Source: Phaseolus vulgaris (lineage: Eukaryota > Streptophyta > Magnoliopsida > Fabales > Fabaceae). Taken from it: a DNA stretch of 64,000 nt. Shown here in pieces: positions 32,121-42,668 of the stretch. The translations under genes and the position numbers were made by a program. Under the pieces are notes generated by a model. It made no database searches. It worked only from the letters and a program-made list of their open reading frames with translations, and was not told where the DNA came from. Each line of letters opens with the position of its first letter. The first letter of the stretch is position 1. The stretch lies in NCBI RefSeq assembly GCF_000499845.2, contig NW_027174147.1:1-64000 (forward strand), read 5' to 3'.

Positions 32121-33053
32121 ATACGCGGGTGTAGGCAATGCCAAAAGCACGCCGACTGGCACAAGGCGCCGCCTGAAGAGTTGCGGTCCATATACAGCCC
32201 GTGGCCTTTCCACACGTGGGGAATTGACATCCTGGGCCCTTTCCCACTAGCAATCAGGCAGATGAAGTATCTGATCGTCGCCATAGAATACTTCACTAAG
32301 TGGATAGAGGCAGAGCCCGTGGCACAAATCACTGCGCATAAGGTACAGCATTTTGTGTGGAGAAACATCGTGTGTCGCTTTGGCGTACCCAGGCGCCTGA
32401 TATCTGACAACGGGACCCAGTTCGCCAGTCAGCAGTTGAGAAATCTGTGTGCTGAAGTGGGAATCAAGCAAGTGTTCGCGTCGGTTGAACACCCCCAGAC
32501 CAATGGCCAAGTAGAGTCAGCAAACAGAGTTCTGCTGAGGGGGTTAAAAAGAAGGTTAGAGAAGGCCAAAGGGGCGTGGGCGGAAGAGGTGCCAAGGATT
32601 GTATGGGCATACCACACCACGCCCCAATCCTCTACTATGGAGACGCCTTTCAGTTTGGTGTACGGGTCGGACGCGATGATTCCAGTAGAAATACACGAAA
32701 GCTCACCGCGTTTTCAAAACTTTGTGGTGGAGGAATCTAATGAGGAGAGGCGGGTAAACCTGGATCTGCTAGAAGAGGCCAGGGAAGAAGCTAGAATAAA
32801 AGCTGAAGCGATGAAGAGAAGAGTGGAGCGGCAATATAGCTCTAAAGTAAAGCCACGACAGTTTCAGGTGGGCGACCTGGTGATGAGGAAAGCTCACCCT
32901 TACGAGCTGGAGAATAAGCTGTCTCCCAAGTGGACCGGGCCCTTCAGAGTTACTAAGGCCAAGGGCAACGGTTCGTACAACCTGGAGACTTTAGATGGAG
33001 GCCCTATCCCGCGCAGTTGGAATGCAGCCAACTTAAAATTTTATTTTAGTTGA
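32121..33053 (+). pseudogene. B2 integrase lacking the N-terminal zinc domain
   Basis: The frame carries the end of the zinc domain (CQKHADWHKAPPEELRS, partly before the first Met), then the core FHTWGIDILGPFPLAIRQMK, ISDNGTQFASQQLRNLCAEV and EHPQTNGQVESANRVLLRGL, giving the D, D and E residues, and the C-terminal domain (MRKAHPYELENKLSPKWTGP, WNAANLKFYFS). The two His and first Cys of HHCC are lost in the upstream deletion. The stop is at 33051-33053. Confidence 0.92.
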
Positions 33054-33402
33054 TCTATGTAAGCAACATGTAACAGTTTAGTTGAAGGGGACGCTCTTTT
33101 TCCCTTTCGGGGGTTTTTTAATGAGGTCACCCTAATAAATGGAAAAACCAGTTGAGAAAAAGAAGTGCTTTGGTTTTCAGCCATTATTTTCCTTGTTAGA
33201 AGTAATGTGATGCGCCGCCCAGGCCATGGCGTCGCCAGCGAAGAAGGCGTCGCTTGGGTCTTGGCGTCGCCCAGAAAGAAGGCGTCGCCCAAGTAAAAGC
33301 ATGCATCGTTGGCAGAACGAGACGAAAGGAAGTTGCGCGGTATATGAGGCATATGAAAAGTAAAGTGGCGTTGTAAAGAATTATGATATTGAAAAATTGT
33401 TG
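33054..33402 (+). repeat. B2 post-pol block and GGCGTCGCC minisatellite
   Basis: 33088-33140 has the conserved block GGGGACGCTCTTTTTCCC, GGGGGTTTTTTAATG and CACCCTAATAAATGG, with an AATAAA signal on the sense strand. 33215-33300 is a short GGCGTCGCC array of about five irregular copies, as in B1 and LTR-B. Nothing else was recognised. Confidence 0.75.
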
Positions 33403-34440
33403 TTACAAGCAATGTTCAGTACAAAATGCAAAAACACAAACAGGCCACTTCTCAGCGTCATCAGAGTCATCACTGGAGAAGGCGAAGCCCCTTTCCCAGC
33501 CTGCAGCGCTCGAGTAAGTCGTGTTCTCTTTTCTTGGCTTATTTTCGAACCTGCACAAGGGGAAAAGATGTGTTAGAGACACCATGAAGAAAGACAGGCA
33601 CAGTTAGAAAGTAACGAAGGCCGAAGTTTCCTAAGGCAGTGCTTCTTACTTATGTACTTCTCAAGAGTCCTAGCATTGAACTCCAAGCTGATCACCGTAG
33701 CGGAGTCAAAACCTCCCGCCTCAGCAAGAATCCGGCAAGCTATTTGATCACTTGGAGCCAGATTCTTGAGGGGTTTGGCTTTGAGGGCCTTTTCCTCTCT
33801 CACCCAGTACAGCGGAAACCCATCAAGGGCGTCGGGAACAAGATCAGTACAGCAGATCTTGAAGAACCGGCCTTTCCACCCCGTGAACGAGCTTTGGAAG
33901 GGTGTGAAGAGAACTCTTCCGGGAACATTGCTGAGAGTTACCCAGAGGTTGTGTCTCTGTCTCTTCACCTCAAAATAGTGAAGAAAGAGGTCAACCGAGG
34001 TGCACAACCCAGAAACCCAAAGAGGACATCGAAGGCTTTGACAAAGGCCCAGCTGTTGGGATATAACTGGGCTGGAGCCACGCTGATCTCCGTCAGCAGT
34101 TCCTTCTCGAATCGGGAGAAGGGTAAGCGCACCCCGATGGTCTTGAACACCACCTGGTAAAAGTAAAAGAAAGGGACCCCGTCGTTCGCTCGTCCGTCTC
34201 CACACACTGGCTCCCCCAGAGTGCAAGGGAGCACAGCGATGTCGTCATCGTGCCTCCTCGCGAAGGCCCGATGGTCGTAAGAACACAACTCCCCTTTGTG
34301 TTCCCGTACGGCCCTAGTGGAGAGCAACATGAACACTCATCAAGAAGTTCACTCGAGGCCCAAGGGTACAAGTCTTTGGGACGGACCCTGGAGGAAGCAT
34401 CGTGAGAAGACATTCTTTAACAAGATCAAGATGGCTGGAA
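33403..34440 (-). pseudogene. Degenerate extra copy of the antisense gene in B2 3' UTR
   Basis: Minus-strand frames in three registers carry the domain exon: PKDLYPWASSELLDECS (34413 frame), LPFSRFEKELLTEISVAPAQ, LYPNSWAFVKAFDVLFGFLG (34336 frame), then LHYFEVKRQRHNLWVTLSNV and FTGWKGRFFKICCTDLVPDA, LDGFPLYWVRE, EFNARTLEKYI (34226 frame). A donor-like A|GTAAGA follows at about 33650 and an acceptor-like TTGTGCAG at about 33551. After it the start of the coiled-coil exon is recognisable out of frame (EKRTRLTRALQ). Indels disrupt the gene. It duplicates the better copy at 35684-37939. Confidence 0.75.
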
Positions 34441-34883
34441 ATGCGAGAGTTGAGCGAGGGGAGCAGTTAGAACAGCCCTTCGACAGAGAAGAAAGGGTGC
34501 AAGAAGAAAGAACGCAAGTAGGTTATGAAGAGTGAGAAAATGGTGAAGATAGTTCCAGAGTTTGAAGAGTTAAATAAAGCGCTAGAGCGCCAAACGACGC
34601 GAACGGATGCACCGTGCGATTGATACACGTGCAAAGGTGAAAGGATGACGCTGCACCACTGGTTTAAATCAGAAAACGTCGTATCAGCAGAATATCCAGT
34701 GGTACGATGCGCCGTCGAAAATGAGCCAGGGGTACAGCAGGAGTCAGAAAATGAAATGACTAGATACCCCACCGACCATTTAAGCAGCGCCACGTGGATC
34801 AAGTCGAATGACAGAAGGTCCCATCAGCTGTACAAGGAGCGCCACGTGGATGGCACAGGCAAAGCCTTGGGCTCTTCGCTGTT
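34441..34883 (+). other. B2: former region between antisense gene and LTR
   Basis: Matches in order the stretch just before the true 3' LTR (GCCACGTGGATGGCACAGGC versus CACGTGGATGGCGGGGGC at 38588), but the polypurine tract and first LTR bases are missing at about 34883. No gene is seen. Confidence 0.55.
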
Positions 34884-35430
34884 ATCAGGCGTTGACCAAG
34901 GCAAGAATTAAAGTCAATGTCAAGTAAAGGTAACGCCCGAGGCGTTGCCAGGAAAGACGTAAAGGGCGACGACAGACGAGAAGTCGCGGGCGTCGCCAAC
35001 CCAAATACCGACTGGCGTTACCTCCCCGATACCCACAGGTAGGAAAGACTGAGGAGGGAGAAGAAATCAGAGAAAGGCAAAGTTAGTTGCAGGCGTCGCC
35101 TCCCCGATACCCACAGGAAGGAAAGACTGTGGAGGGAGACGAGACCGTCAAACGCCAGCGAGTCACTGGCAGGGTGTTCCCCGATACCTATGGGCAGGAA
35201 AGACCATGGAGGGAACAAAAACCCCACAGCACTCAGCGTTTTAGACACCCGGGGACGATACGGTGCTGCTTTGGCAGGCCTCTCCTTAGGCGTGGGCGCC
35301 GGGTGTAAAAGATCAAAGAAAGAGCCTTTCGGTATCAGAGTCGTCCCGTGGACGATACGGCGCACTTAGTGAGCCTCTCCATGGGCGTAAGGGTTGGCGA
35401 GCGACCTTACCCCATCATACCAAACCGCCC
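34884..35430 (+). repeat. Degenerate LTR-B-like block with internal tandem copies
   Basis: Starts TTATCAGGCGTTGACCAAGG, matching LTR-B from its 12th base, followed by GTCAATGTCAAGTAAAGG and GGCGTCGCC. The phrase CCCGATACCCACAGGTAGG with GAAAGACT and GGAGGGAG occurs three times (35029, 35103 and 35180), where LTR-B has it once. It lacks the R/U5 part. It looks like the remains of an older LTR trapped inside B2. Confidence 0.65.
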
Positions 35431-35683
35431 AACGAAGTGTGAGAAACGGGCAGGATACAGATAAAATAAGTAAAGCGTATGAAGGGAAAAGATGAGAACG
35501 AGATCGCATAGGCGGAGTCGTATGTGAAAAAGAAATAAGGACAACCATGCGAGTGTCCCGAATCAATAACAAGAGTGTGGATAGTTCAAAGAATTACAAG
35601 TTTTTGGCAGATGAAATTAAAAGCGAAGGTAAAGAATGAAGAGTTAAGCTTGAAGAGGAAGGTGGCGGATGAGGGGCAGCAGT
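35431..35683 (+). other. B2 3' UTR before the antisense gene
   Basis: No gene was recognised. GAATTACAAG at 35591-35600 is the minus-strand CTTGTAATTC phrase also found just beyond the antisense gene stop in B1. Confidence 0.5.
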
Positions 35684-36995
35684 TCAGTCGTTCAAATCCA
35701 TGGGCACGACCTTCCCGTCGACTACGTGGTGTGTGGGGTCGCAGTTTGAAAGGTTGACGCCGGGATTCTCGCAGGACGCCTGGGACAGGGCTTCTTCGAA
35801 CCCCTCCTCGAAGGTGCCCGCCATCTCCTGGATAAGGGACTTTTTCTCCTTCTTCAGCTCCTCAATGGCGGCGTCTCCGGAAGCCACCTGTTCTCCAGAG
35901 CCTCTTTCTCCACACGTAGCCAGCTAACCTCGACCTGCAGATCGTCGTAGTCAACTCGGAGAAGGTCCATAGCTTTGGCCTGCGTGGCCATTTCCCCCTC
36001 CATCCGTTCCACCTTGGCAGTTTGTTCACAGCAGCGGTCCTTCAGGTCCTTTTGGGTTTCCGCGTCTGCTTTGACCAATTCCTGAAGACCCGCTACCTGT
36101 ACTTGGAGAGCAACTTCACGAGCCTAGAAGTCAGCCTGGAGCTCCAAGGCCTCTGCCAATTTCCTCTCAGCTTCTGCCCTGGACTCTTGTGCTTGTTTCA
36201 GAGAGGAACAATAAGCCTCGTTCTGGCGTCCCAGGGCCTTCATCTCCTCCTCCAGGGTGGTTGCTTTCGTTTCCAAGGCCTGGAGGGTTTGGGTTTGCAA
36301 GACAGCGTTTCTGGCCTGGGAGCGCCATTCAAGAGCCACCGCCAAGAAGGCCCCCAAATAGAAAGGCATACCTTCCCTCCTGTCGGTACCTTCCGGCATA
36401 GTCCCGCCACTGAAACCCCTCATCAGATGCATGATTGGAGGGGGGATGGCAATGAAGTCGGGGGCGGCAGCATCGGGAGCCGGGGAAGCAGTGGTTTCTG
36501 GCGGCGGCAGAGGCGGCGCAGATTCAGCACCTTCGCCCCTTTCCTCTTGGAGAATCATAGGAGGGAGTGAGGTTGCGCTTGGAGGGTTGTCCATAAAGGG
36601 GTTCCCTCCCTGCGGCGGCGTCTCTACCAAAAGAGGAACCCGCGCGAATTTTCTCCTCTTGAAAGGTGCCACGCCTTCTGATTCCTCATCATCTGACAGA
36701 ATCTCCAAAACCCTTTTTCCTTTGTCAAGGGGGGTTGGAGCCGGTGACGAGGCTGCAGCTAGGGGCACAGCGGCGATAGGCGAAGGAGAGTTGGGAGTTG
36801 GAAGCACGTCAGAGCCAGGTGGAGACGTCGGAGATGGGCTAGAAGCACCTTCAGCAGTGACTGGAGGCGGCGGTGTCGGAGCCGGCGGGAGAATCGGATT
36901 GGCAGCAGGGCTGGAGGAGGCGCCTGCCTTGGCGGCACGAGCCTCCTTCAGTGCTTTCGCCAACATTATTCTTTTGGAAGTACCCATCACCGATC
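35684..36995 (-). pseudogene. B2 antisense gene, coiled-coil exon
   Basis: Starts at 36995 after an acceptor (TGATGTAG|GATCGG): GSVMGTSKRIMLAKALKEAR, Pro-rich and low-complexity stretch, acidic EILSDDEESEG, IAIPPPIMHLMRGFSGG, then a coiled coil (TLQALETKATTLEEEMKALG, KDLKDRCCEQTAKVERMEGE, DYDDLQVEVSWLRVEKEALE), and a C-terminus GTFEEGFEEALSQASCENPG ending HHVVDGKVVPMDLND. A TAG at 36124-36126 and a frameshift near 35888 break it. The last five motifs align with B1 and D2. Confidence 0.85.
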
Positions 36996-37156
36996 CTACA
37001 TCAAGACAGGCCAAACAACAAGGATTAGCACTGGAGCGGTTCTGTGGATTCACAATACAGGAAGAAATGCGAAATGCAAGTAACATTGTGCAGTGAAAAA
37101 CGGTAATGCAGATAACTATAGCAACTAATGCATCATAAATCGCCAAGAACAGATAC
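36996..37156 (-). other. B2 antisense gene, predicted intron 2
   Basis: 161 bp. Donor G|GTATCTG (first base 37156) and acceptor TTGATGTAG (last base 36996). Joining gives TTC G|GA TCG GTG ATG, so the reading frame passes through the join with one base carried over, as in D2. Confidence 0.65.
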
Positions 37157-37939
37157 CGAAGTATGTAGAAAGCCCATGGGCATTGAATTCGTTAGCGATG
37201 AGCTTGGCGGTATCAAAGATTATTCCCAATCCTGCCAAGGCTTTGCATATATCCCGGTCAGGCGGGGCAAGTTCGTCCAGAGCCAAGGGCTTCATAGTTA
37301 TGGGCTTGTCTGTCCAGTACAGGGGAAAGCCCTCTAGAATAGTAGGATCGCGCTTGGTCGCGCGTACCTTGAAAAATTTCCCCTTCCAGCCTTTGAACGA
37401 ATTCTGGAAGAGCGTCAGGATGATGCGCCCGGCGATGCCAGAAAAGCTCATCCAGAGACTTTTCCCTTGTTTCTTTACCTCGAAGAAGTGAAGAAAAAGT
37501 CCACAGAGGAGGGAACTCCTAAGTAGCCGCAGAGAATTTGGAAACCCCTCACGAAAGCCCAACTGTTGGGATGGAGTTGGGCGGGAGCAGTGTTTATCTC
37601 CGTCAATAGCTCTTTTTCGAAGGGAGTTAGGGGCAGACGCAGGCCCACCCTTTTCAACACCATCTGGTAGAGGAAGAAGAAAGCACATCCCCCAGTATCC
37701 CGTGAGTCCGCGCAAACGGGTATCCCAGGTCGCACTCGGCTTACCAGGACTTGGGAGTCATGACTCTTGTTGAACGCATTGAAATTATAGAGGGCAGGGT
37801 CCCCCCTGTGGGCCTCCACGTCCTCGACGGAGTTCAGGAGAGAACATTCGTCCAGAAGTTCGTCGGGGGCCCAGTCATATTCGTCCTTATAATGAGACTT
37901 GGGGAGCGGGGGAGGCGCGGTGGTCTTGGTTTTTGCCAT
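37157..37939 (-). pseudogene. B2 antisense gene, domain exon (Transposase_28-like)
   Basis: The ATG at 37939 (MAKTKTTAPPPLPKSHYKDE) lies 11 bases after a 3' splice site. Motifs: YDWAPDELLDECSLL, IPVCADSRDTGGCAFFFLYQ, LRLPLTPFEKELLTEINTAP, QLHPNSWAFVRGFQILCGYL; after a frameshift near 37490: LHFFEVKKQGKSLWMSFSGI, SFKGWKGKFFKVRATKRDPT, LEGFPLYWTDKP, LIANEFNAHGLSTYF. This exon is the counterpart of the A2 and D2 exons. Function is unknown. Confidence 0.85.
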
Positions 37940-38330
37940 CAACACCAATGCTGAAGATCAAAAGAGAAAGAAAGGGTTCAGAGAAAAGGGGTTTGGAGAG
38001 AAGAAAAGGGGAAAATGGAAGAACCCTAGGAGCGCCCTACCCACAAAAGAACGAAGGGAAAAAAGAGGAATAACGACGCATACAAGCAACATCCAGAGGA
38101 ATGCGGTAATATGGACAGTCCCAGGCAGTTCATACAGTAAAGAGAATCATCAAGGAGGGAAAAACCGTACCTTTGGAGGCAGTAGGAGAGCGCAAGAAGG
38201 AGAAAATCGCGATTGCAGAGAAAGGAGTTTGGAAGGCGATGAACAGTGCGGAATTGCAGAGTGAATGAATGTAACAGTAGAGTGAGCGCGGGGTTTGGGG
38301 TAACTTAAACGTTACATTTCGTAACCCAAG
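37940..38330 (-). promoter_or_regulatory. B2 antisense gene: 5' UTR intron and leader exon
   Basis: Predicted intron 37951-38170 (220 bp), donor CCAAAG|GTACGG and acceptor TTGATCTTCAG. Upstream on the minus strand is a C/T-rich leader (CTTTCTCTGC, TTTTCTCCTTCTTGCG). The position of the acceptor, 11 bases before the ATG, matches D2 (10 bases) and A2 (8 bases). Confidence 0.6.
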
Positions 38331-38658
38331 AGGCGCAAATTGAGGGCCGCAGGATCGAGCCACGTGTCAGAAGGTCGATTGCCCAGGGGAAGCGCAAAGG
38401 TCTCTAAAGGGGGCCACGCGATGGGCCACGTGGCGCGCGATAAAGGGTAGCCCAAAAGGTGTAATCATCCCCATTGCAGGGAATGTTCAATCGGTCATTA
38501 AGAATACCCCTGTGGTTCAGATAATGTCGCGTCAGTAATTCGAAAATTTGCTGAGTCAGCAGAGAATGACACGTCATCAAGAAAGCACGTGGATGGCGGG
38601 GGCAAGGCTTTAGTCTTTGCGCTGAAGACAAGTCTTCGGCTTAAGACTGGGGGGCTTG
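38331..38658 (+). promoter_or_regulatory. B2 pre-LTR region, hairpin and polypurine tract
   Basis: The polypurine tract TAAGACTGGGGGGCTTG ends at the LTR. The arms AGTCTT (38631-38636) and AAGACT (38643-38648) form a stem-loop, as in A2. The rest may hold the antisense gene's promoter; I see no distinct box. Confidence 0.75.
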
Positions 38659-39941
38659 TGTACCGTCCCGTATCAGGGCGTTGACTAAGTCAAGGTCAAA
38701 GTCAACAACAGGAAAGTCAAGGTCAACTCGAGGTGTCGCCCAGATGTAGAGACGCCAAGAGAAAGCGTCGCCAAGGCAGGACAAGACGTCGCTAAGGCAA
38801 GGCGTCGCCTAAGCGAAGGCGTCGCCTAGGTGAAGGCGTCGCCTAGGTGAAGGCGTCGCCTAGGTGAAGGCGTCGCCCTGGTGAGGGCGTCGCCAGATTA
38901 AACAGTGTAAAAGCAAGGCCATCACGGTGTGGTTCCCCGATACCCATGGGTAGGAAAGACCATGGAGGGAGCGACGCCGTGGGAAAGCCTCAGGTCCCGA
39001 TATCTCGGGAAAGTGATAAAGAGAAGGAAAAGGTGGCTTCAAGGCCATAGTGATAGTACCAGTAAAGGGCAGCCTGACTCGCGAAGTACCCCTGCCGCCC
39101 CAGAGACGCCTTCGGGACAGATACGACCCAAGAGGAAGGTCACGCCCAGGATAACCGGGTGCAGGGTGTGAGAGGAAGGCAGATACGCTCTCAGAGTAAG
39201 TGGCTAGATACTTGGGGGCATGAGTTGGCACCCAAAAAGCCACCCCTAGCGCAGTAGCACTCCCAAGCAGGAGGACCCACACGTAGAAACGTCCCCAGAT
39301 GGGCAGAAACGCCCCCGGATGGGGTCAAAGCGTCATGAGGCCCTCCACGTGTAGGACAGCAATGCCGGAATAGAAACACCCTCTAGTCAGGTGCCAGGTA
39401 ATTAAAGATATTCAATACAGTTTCCCTTTTTGGCATTCAGGTACTATTATGGCTCCCAAGCGTTTCAACGTTTTAAATGCGCTACGTTTCATAATTAAGC
39501 GCTTTAATGAGCGCGTTACGTTTGAGTTTAAAAGCGCTTTAAGGCGCTTTAAATGATGGGGGGCAGTTTAAATAGCGCTGGGAATGTCGGAAAAAGGGTT
39601 GGAACCTTTGGCAAATTTACGAGAAACTCTCTGGTTGCTTGCCCGTGCTTTAGGATTACGTACAAGTGACTGGAGAATATTTTTGCCTGAAGGAGACAAC
39701 ACACACACATATACACAGTTCTTTTACCACCCTTGAGAGTGCCACACGCGGTGCCCAGATACGTGGGTGGACAGTTTTTGGTGTTTCTTGCTGGCTGACT
39801 TGAGCGTCGGAGTGCAAACGGCCGCTAGGGCGCCTCTTTGTCCTCTTTTTTGCAGGAAATTTGCAGGCATTCAGTGGGAAGGAGTCCTTAGCTGACGATT
39901 GAGGCCGCGCATGAAGACGTCCCGGTCAACCGGACGGAACA
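38659..39941 (+). repeat. LTR-B, 3' LTR of B2
   Basis: 1283 bp, with the same ends as the 5' LTR. By eye the two differ by few substitutions plus one extra minisatellite unit (three CGTCGCCTAGGTGAAGG copies here, two in the 5' LTR). Confidence 0.95.
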
Positions 39942-40831
39942 GTTATAAGTCAAGAACTCACCAAAACTAGCACCAAATCCAAAACTCATAGGAAGTTCCA
40001 ATTATGATCAAATTGAACCGAAAAGAATGGAACAAAAGATAAGCAAACTGAATTAGAAGTGCTGGAAATTAAACACACCGAACCAAATCAAACCAAGGAA
40101 GAATAACTTGCTGGAAAATGGAAATAGCCGAACCAAAAAAGGGCAAGAACAATTACGCTAGACATGGAAATGAAGAGGAAACAAAGCTAGAGAATAGAAC
40201 ACTTATGGAGATGGAAGAGTAGGTGATTGGTCATGTCACTTGGAGGATGGCTGCTCCAAGATTAGTGTGCTGCCTCCACTTCAGGACACCATGGATCCAT
40301 CAAGATAAGACTAGAGAAGAAGGCTCAAAAGCTCTCCAATGCTCACTCAAAATTTGAGTATAGTTTCTTTACTCTCAATTCCAATCTGAAAAATACAAAG
40401 AGAGCACCTCTATTTATAGCCTAAGGTGCTGAAATGCAAGCTACACAAATTCAAAAACTCCCTCCTAAAAAGCTTCTAGAATCGGCGCCAAAAACAATGC
40501 ATGAGGAAGGTGTGACCTCTTCCTTCACTTTGGCACCTCCTATTCTACTCCTACACCTATCTACTAACGCACCCCCCCTCCTAAAGCTCCTAACTAAAGC
40601 CTAAAAGATGCTATAACAATAGAGGTTTCTAATGTTTCCCTCTAAGCACCTTCAACCAAAGAAATTACAAAAAGAGAAAATAATTGTCCCCTAGCTCCTA
40701 AAGCTTTGAACATGCTTCTTGTAAGCCTTTGAGGTGGGGTTTGACCTCCATGGGCGTTCTCTACTTGCGCCTCCACCTCTTCTTGAACTTGTTGATTGGC
40801 CTCCATGTCCACTTGAGCTTGATCTCCATCA
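39942..40831 (-). repeat. LTR-C, 3' LTR of C3 (end truncated)
   Basis: Starts on the minus strand TGATGGAGATCAAGC at 40831 and encodes the pol C-terminus from 40831 to the stop at 40642. The minus-strand TATAAATA box is near 40410-40417. The terminal ATCACATCA part is missing at the B2 junction. Confidence 0.9.
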
Positions 40832-42668
40832 TACTCCCCGAGTTGGAGAGAATTCGACCACGAATTCTGCAGACCTACAGAAAAAGGAGTTAGATCGCTG
40901 ACATTAAAAGTATGACTACCTAAGAATGTATCAGGCATATCTAACTCATAAGCATTGTCATTAATCCTCTTGAGGATTTGGAAAGGTCCATCCCCTCGAG
41001 GCATTAGTTTGGACTTCCTTTGAGTAGGAAAATTATCCTTTCTCAAGTGAAGCCAAACCCAATCACCCTCATCAAACAACAATGCTTTTCTCCTTTTATT
41101 GGCAAGTTCAGCATACTTGCCAACCTTCTTCTCAATTCTCTTCTTGATGTTTTGATGCAAAGTTTTCACAAAAGAAGCCTTTTCATCCCCATCTTTGCAC
41201 AAGACATCTCCAAGAAGGGGAATAGGAAGAAGATCAAGAGGTGTTAGGGGATTAAACCCATAGACAACCTCAAAAGGAGAATGTGAGGTGGTAGAATTTA
41301 CTACACGATTATATGCAAACTCAACATGGGGTAGTAAATTCTCCCACACTCTAGGATTCCCCGAAATAAAACATCTCAATAGTTGTCCCAAAGTTCTATT
41401 CACCACCTCAGTTTGACCATCAGTTTGTGGGTGGCAAGTGGTAGAAAATAAAAGTTTAGTCCCAAGCTTGCCCCACAAGGTCTTCCAAAAGTGACTCAAG
41501 AACTTGGGATCTCTATCGGACACTATAGATCTAGGAATCCCATGCAAGCGAACCACTTCTTGGAAGAAGAGGTTTGCAATATGGCATGCATCATCCACTT
41601 TGTGGCAAGGAATAAAGTGAGCCATCTTTGAAAAACGATCCACTACCACAAAAATGGAGTCCTTTCCCTTTGATGTCTTGGGTAAGCCTAATATGAAATC
41701 CATAGATATATCTATCCAAGGCATGGAAGGGATAGGAAGAGGAGTATATAGACCATGGGGATGCATCTTAGACTTAGCTTTGCGGCAAGCTATGCATTTA
41801 TCACACAAACTATGAACATGTTTATGCATATGAGGCCAAAAGAAATGTTCATGCAACACATCCAAAGTTTTAGCAACCCCAAAATGTCCCATTAAACCCT
41901 CCTCATGAGCTTCTCTAACAAGAGATAATCTAATAGAGCATTGAGGAACACAAAGACGTTTTCCTTTAAAAAGAAAGCCATCTTGTATAAAAAAATCTTT
42001 GTGTCCTCCCTTAAGACACTCTTGATAGATGAGAGAAAAATCAAGGTCATCATGATAAAGTTCCTTAATGTGATCAAAACCAAGATATTGAGAGCTTAAA
42101 AGATTTAGGAAAGTGTATCTTCTAGAAAGAGCATCAGCCACAATGTTTACTTTGCCTTGCTTGTGTTTGATCACATATGGAAATTGCTCAATGAATTCCA
42201 CCCACTTAGCATGCCTCTTGTTAAGCTTGTTTTGGCTTTTCAAATATTTAAGAGATTCATGATCACTATGTATCACAAACTCTTTGGGAAAAAGATAGTG
42301 TTGCCAAGTGAACAAAGACCTAACAAGTGCATATAATTCTTTATCATAAGTGGAATAATTGAGATGACTTCCCTTCAATTTCTCACTAAAATAGGCTATG
42401 GGGTGGCCCTCTTGAAGGAGAACAGCCCCAATACCTATGCTAGAAGCATGACACTCAATCTCAAATGTCTTAGTGAAATTAGGAAGGGCCAAGATGGGAG
42501 CATTAGTCAATTTTTCTTTCAAAGTTTCAAAAGCTTTTTGTTGTGCTTCTCCCCATTGAAAGACCACATCCCTTTTCACTATGTCATTGAGTGGTGCGGC
42601 AATGGTACCAAAGTTTGGGACAAATCTTCTATAGAAAGAAGCAAGTCCATGAAAACTTCGGACCTCAT
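40642..42668 (-). pseudogene. C3 RT end, RNase H and integrase, extending into the 3' LTR
   Basis: A frame of 645 aa (42579-40642). RNase [21 protein letters not shown], where the first catalytic Asp reads His (C1 has Asp); [43 protein letters not shown]. Integrase: HHCC domain ([31 protein letters not shown]), core ([49 protein letters not shown]), and a GPY/F-like module ([31 protein letters not shown]). The final 63 residues ([14 protein letters not shown] to [10 protein letters not shown]) are encoded by the LTR. I see no classic chromodomain; the tail may correspond to the CR-type end of CRM elements. A one-base frameshift near 42675 separates it from the RT palm. Confidence 0.9.
40832..40850 (-). 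promoter_or_regulatory. C3 polypurine tract
   Basis: On the minus strand, CCAACTCGGGGAGTA lies immediately before the LTR start TGATGG. It sits inside the pol reading frame because pol runs into the LTR. Confidence 0.65.

Larger units (their letters stand above)
26647..39941 (+). mobile_element. Element B2: Tat-lineage element with two LTRs but no matching TSD
   Basis: 13.3 kb: 5' LTR, leader, gag, protease, RT-RNase H, integrase, 3' UTR with an extra degraded antisense gene copy and LTR-like block, antisense gene, PPT, 3' LTR. The LTRs look nearly identical by eye. The flanking pentamers differ (AGTTC at 26642-26646, GTTAT at 39942-39946), and the flanks come from family C copies in opposite orientations, so the two ends may derive from different insertions. 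Gag-pol has two stops, a frameshift and a deletion in integrase. Confidence 0.9.
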
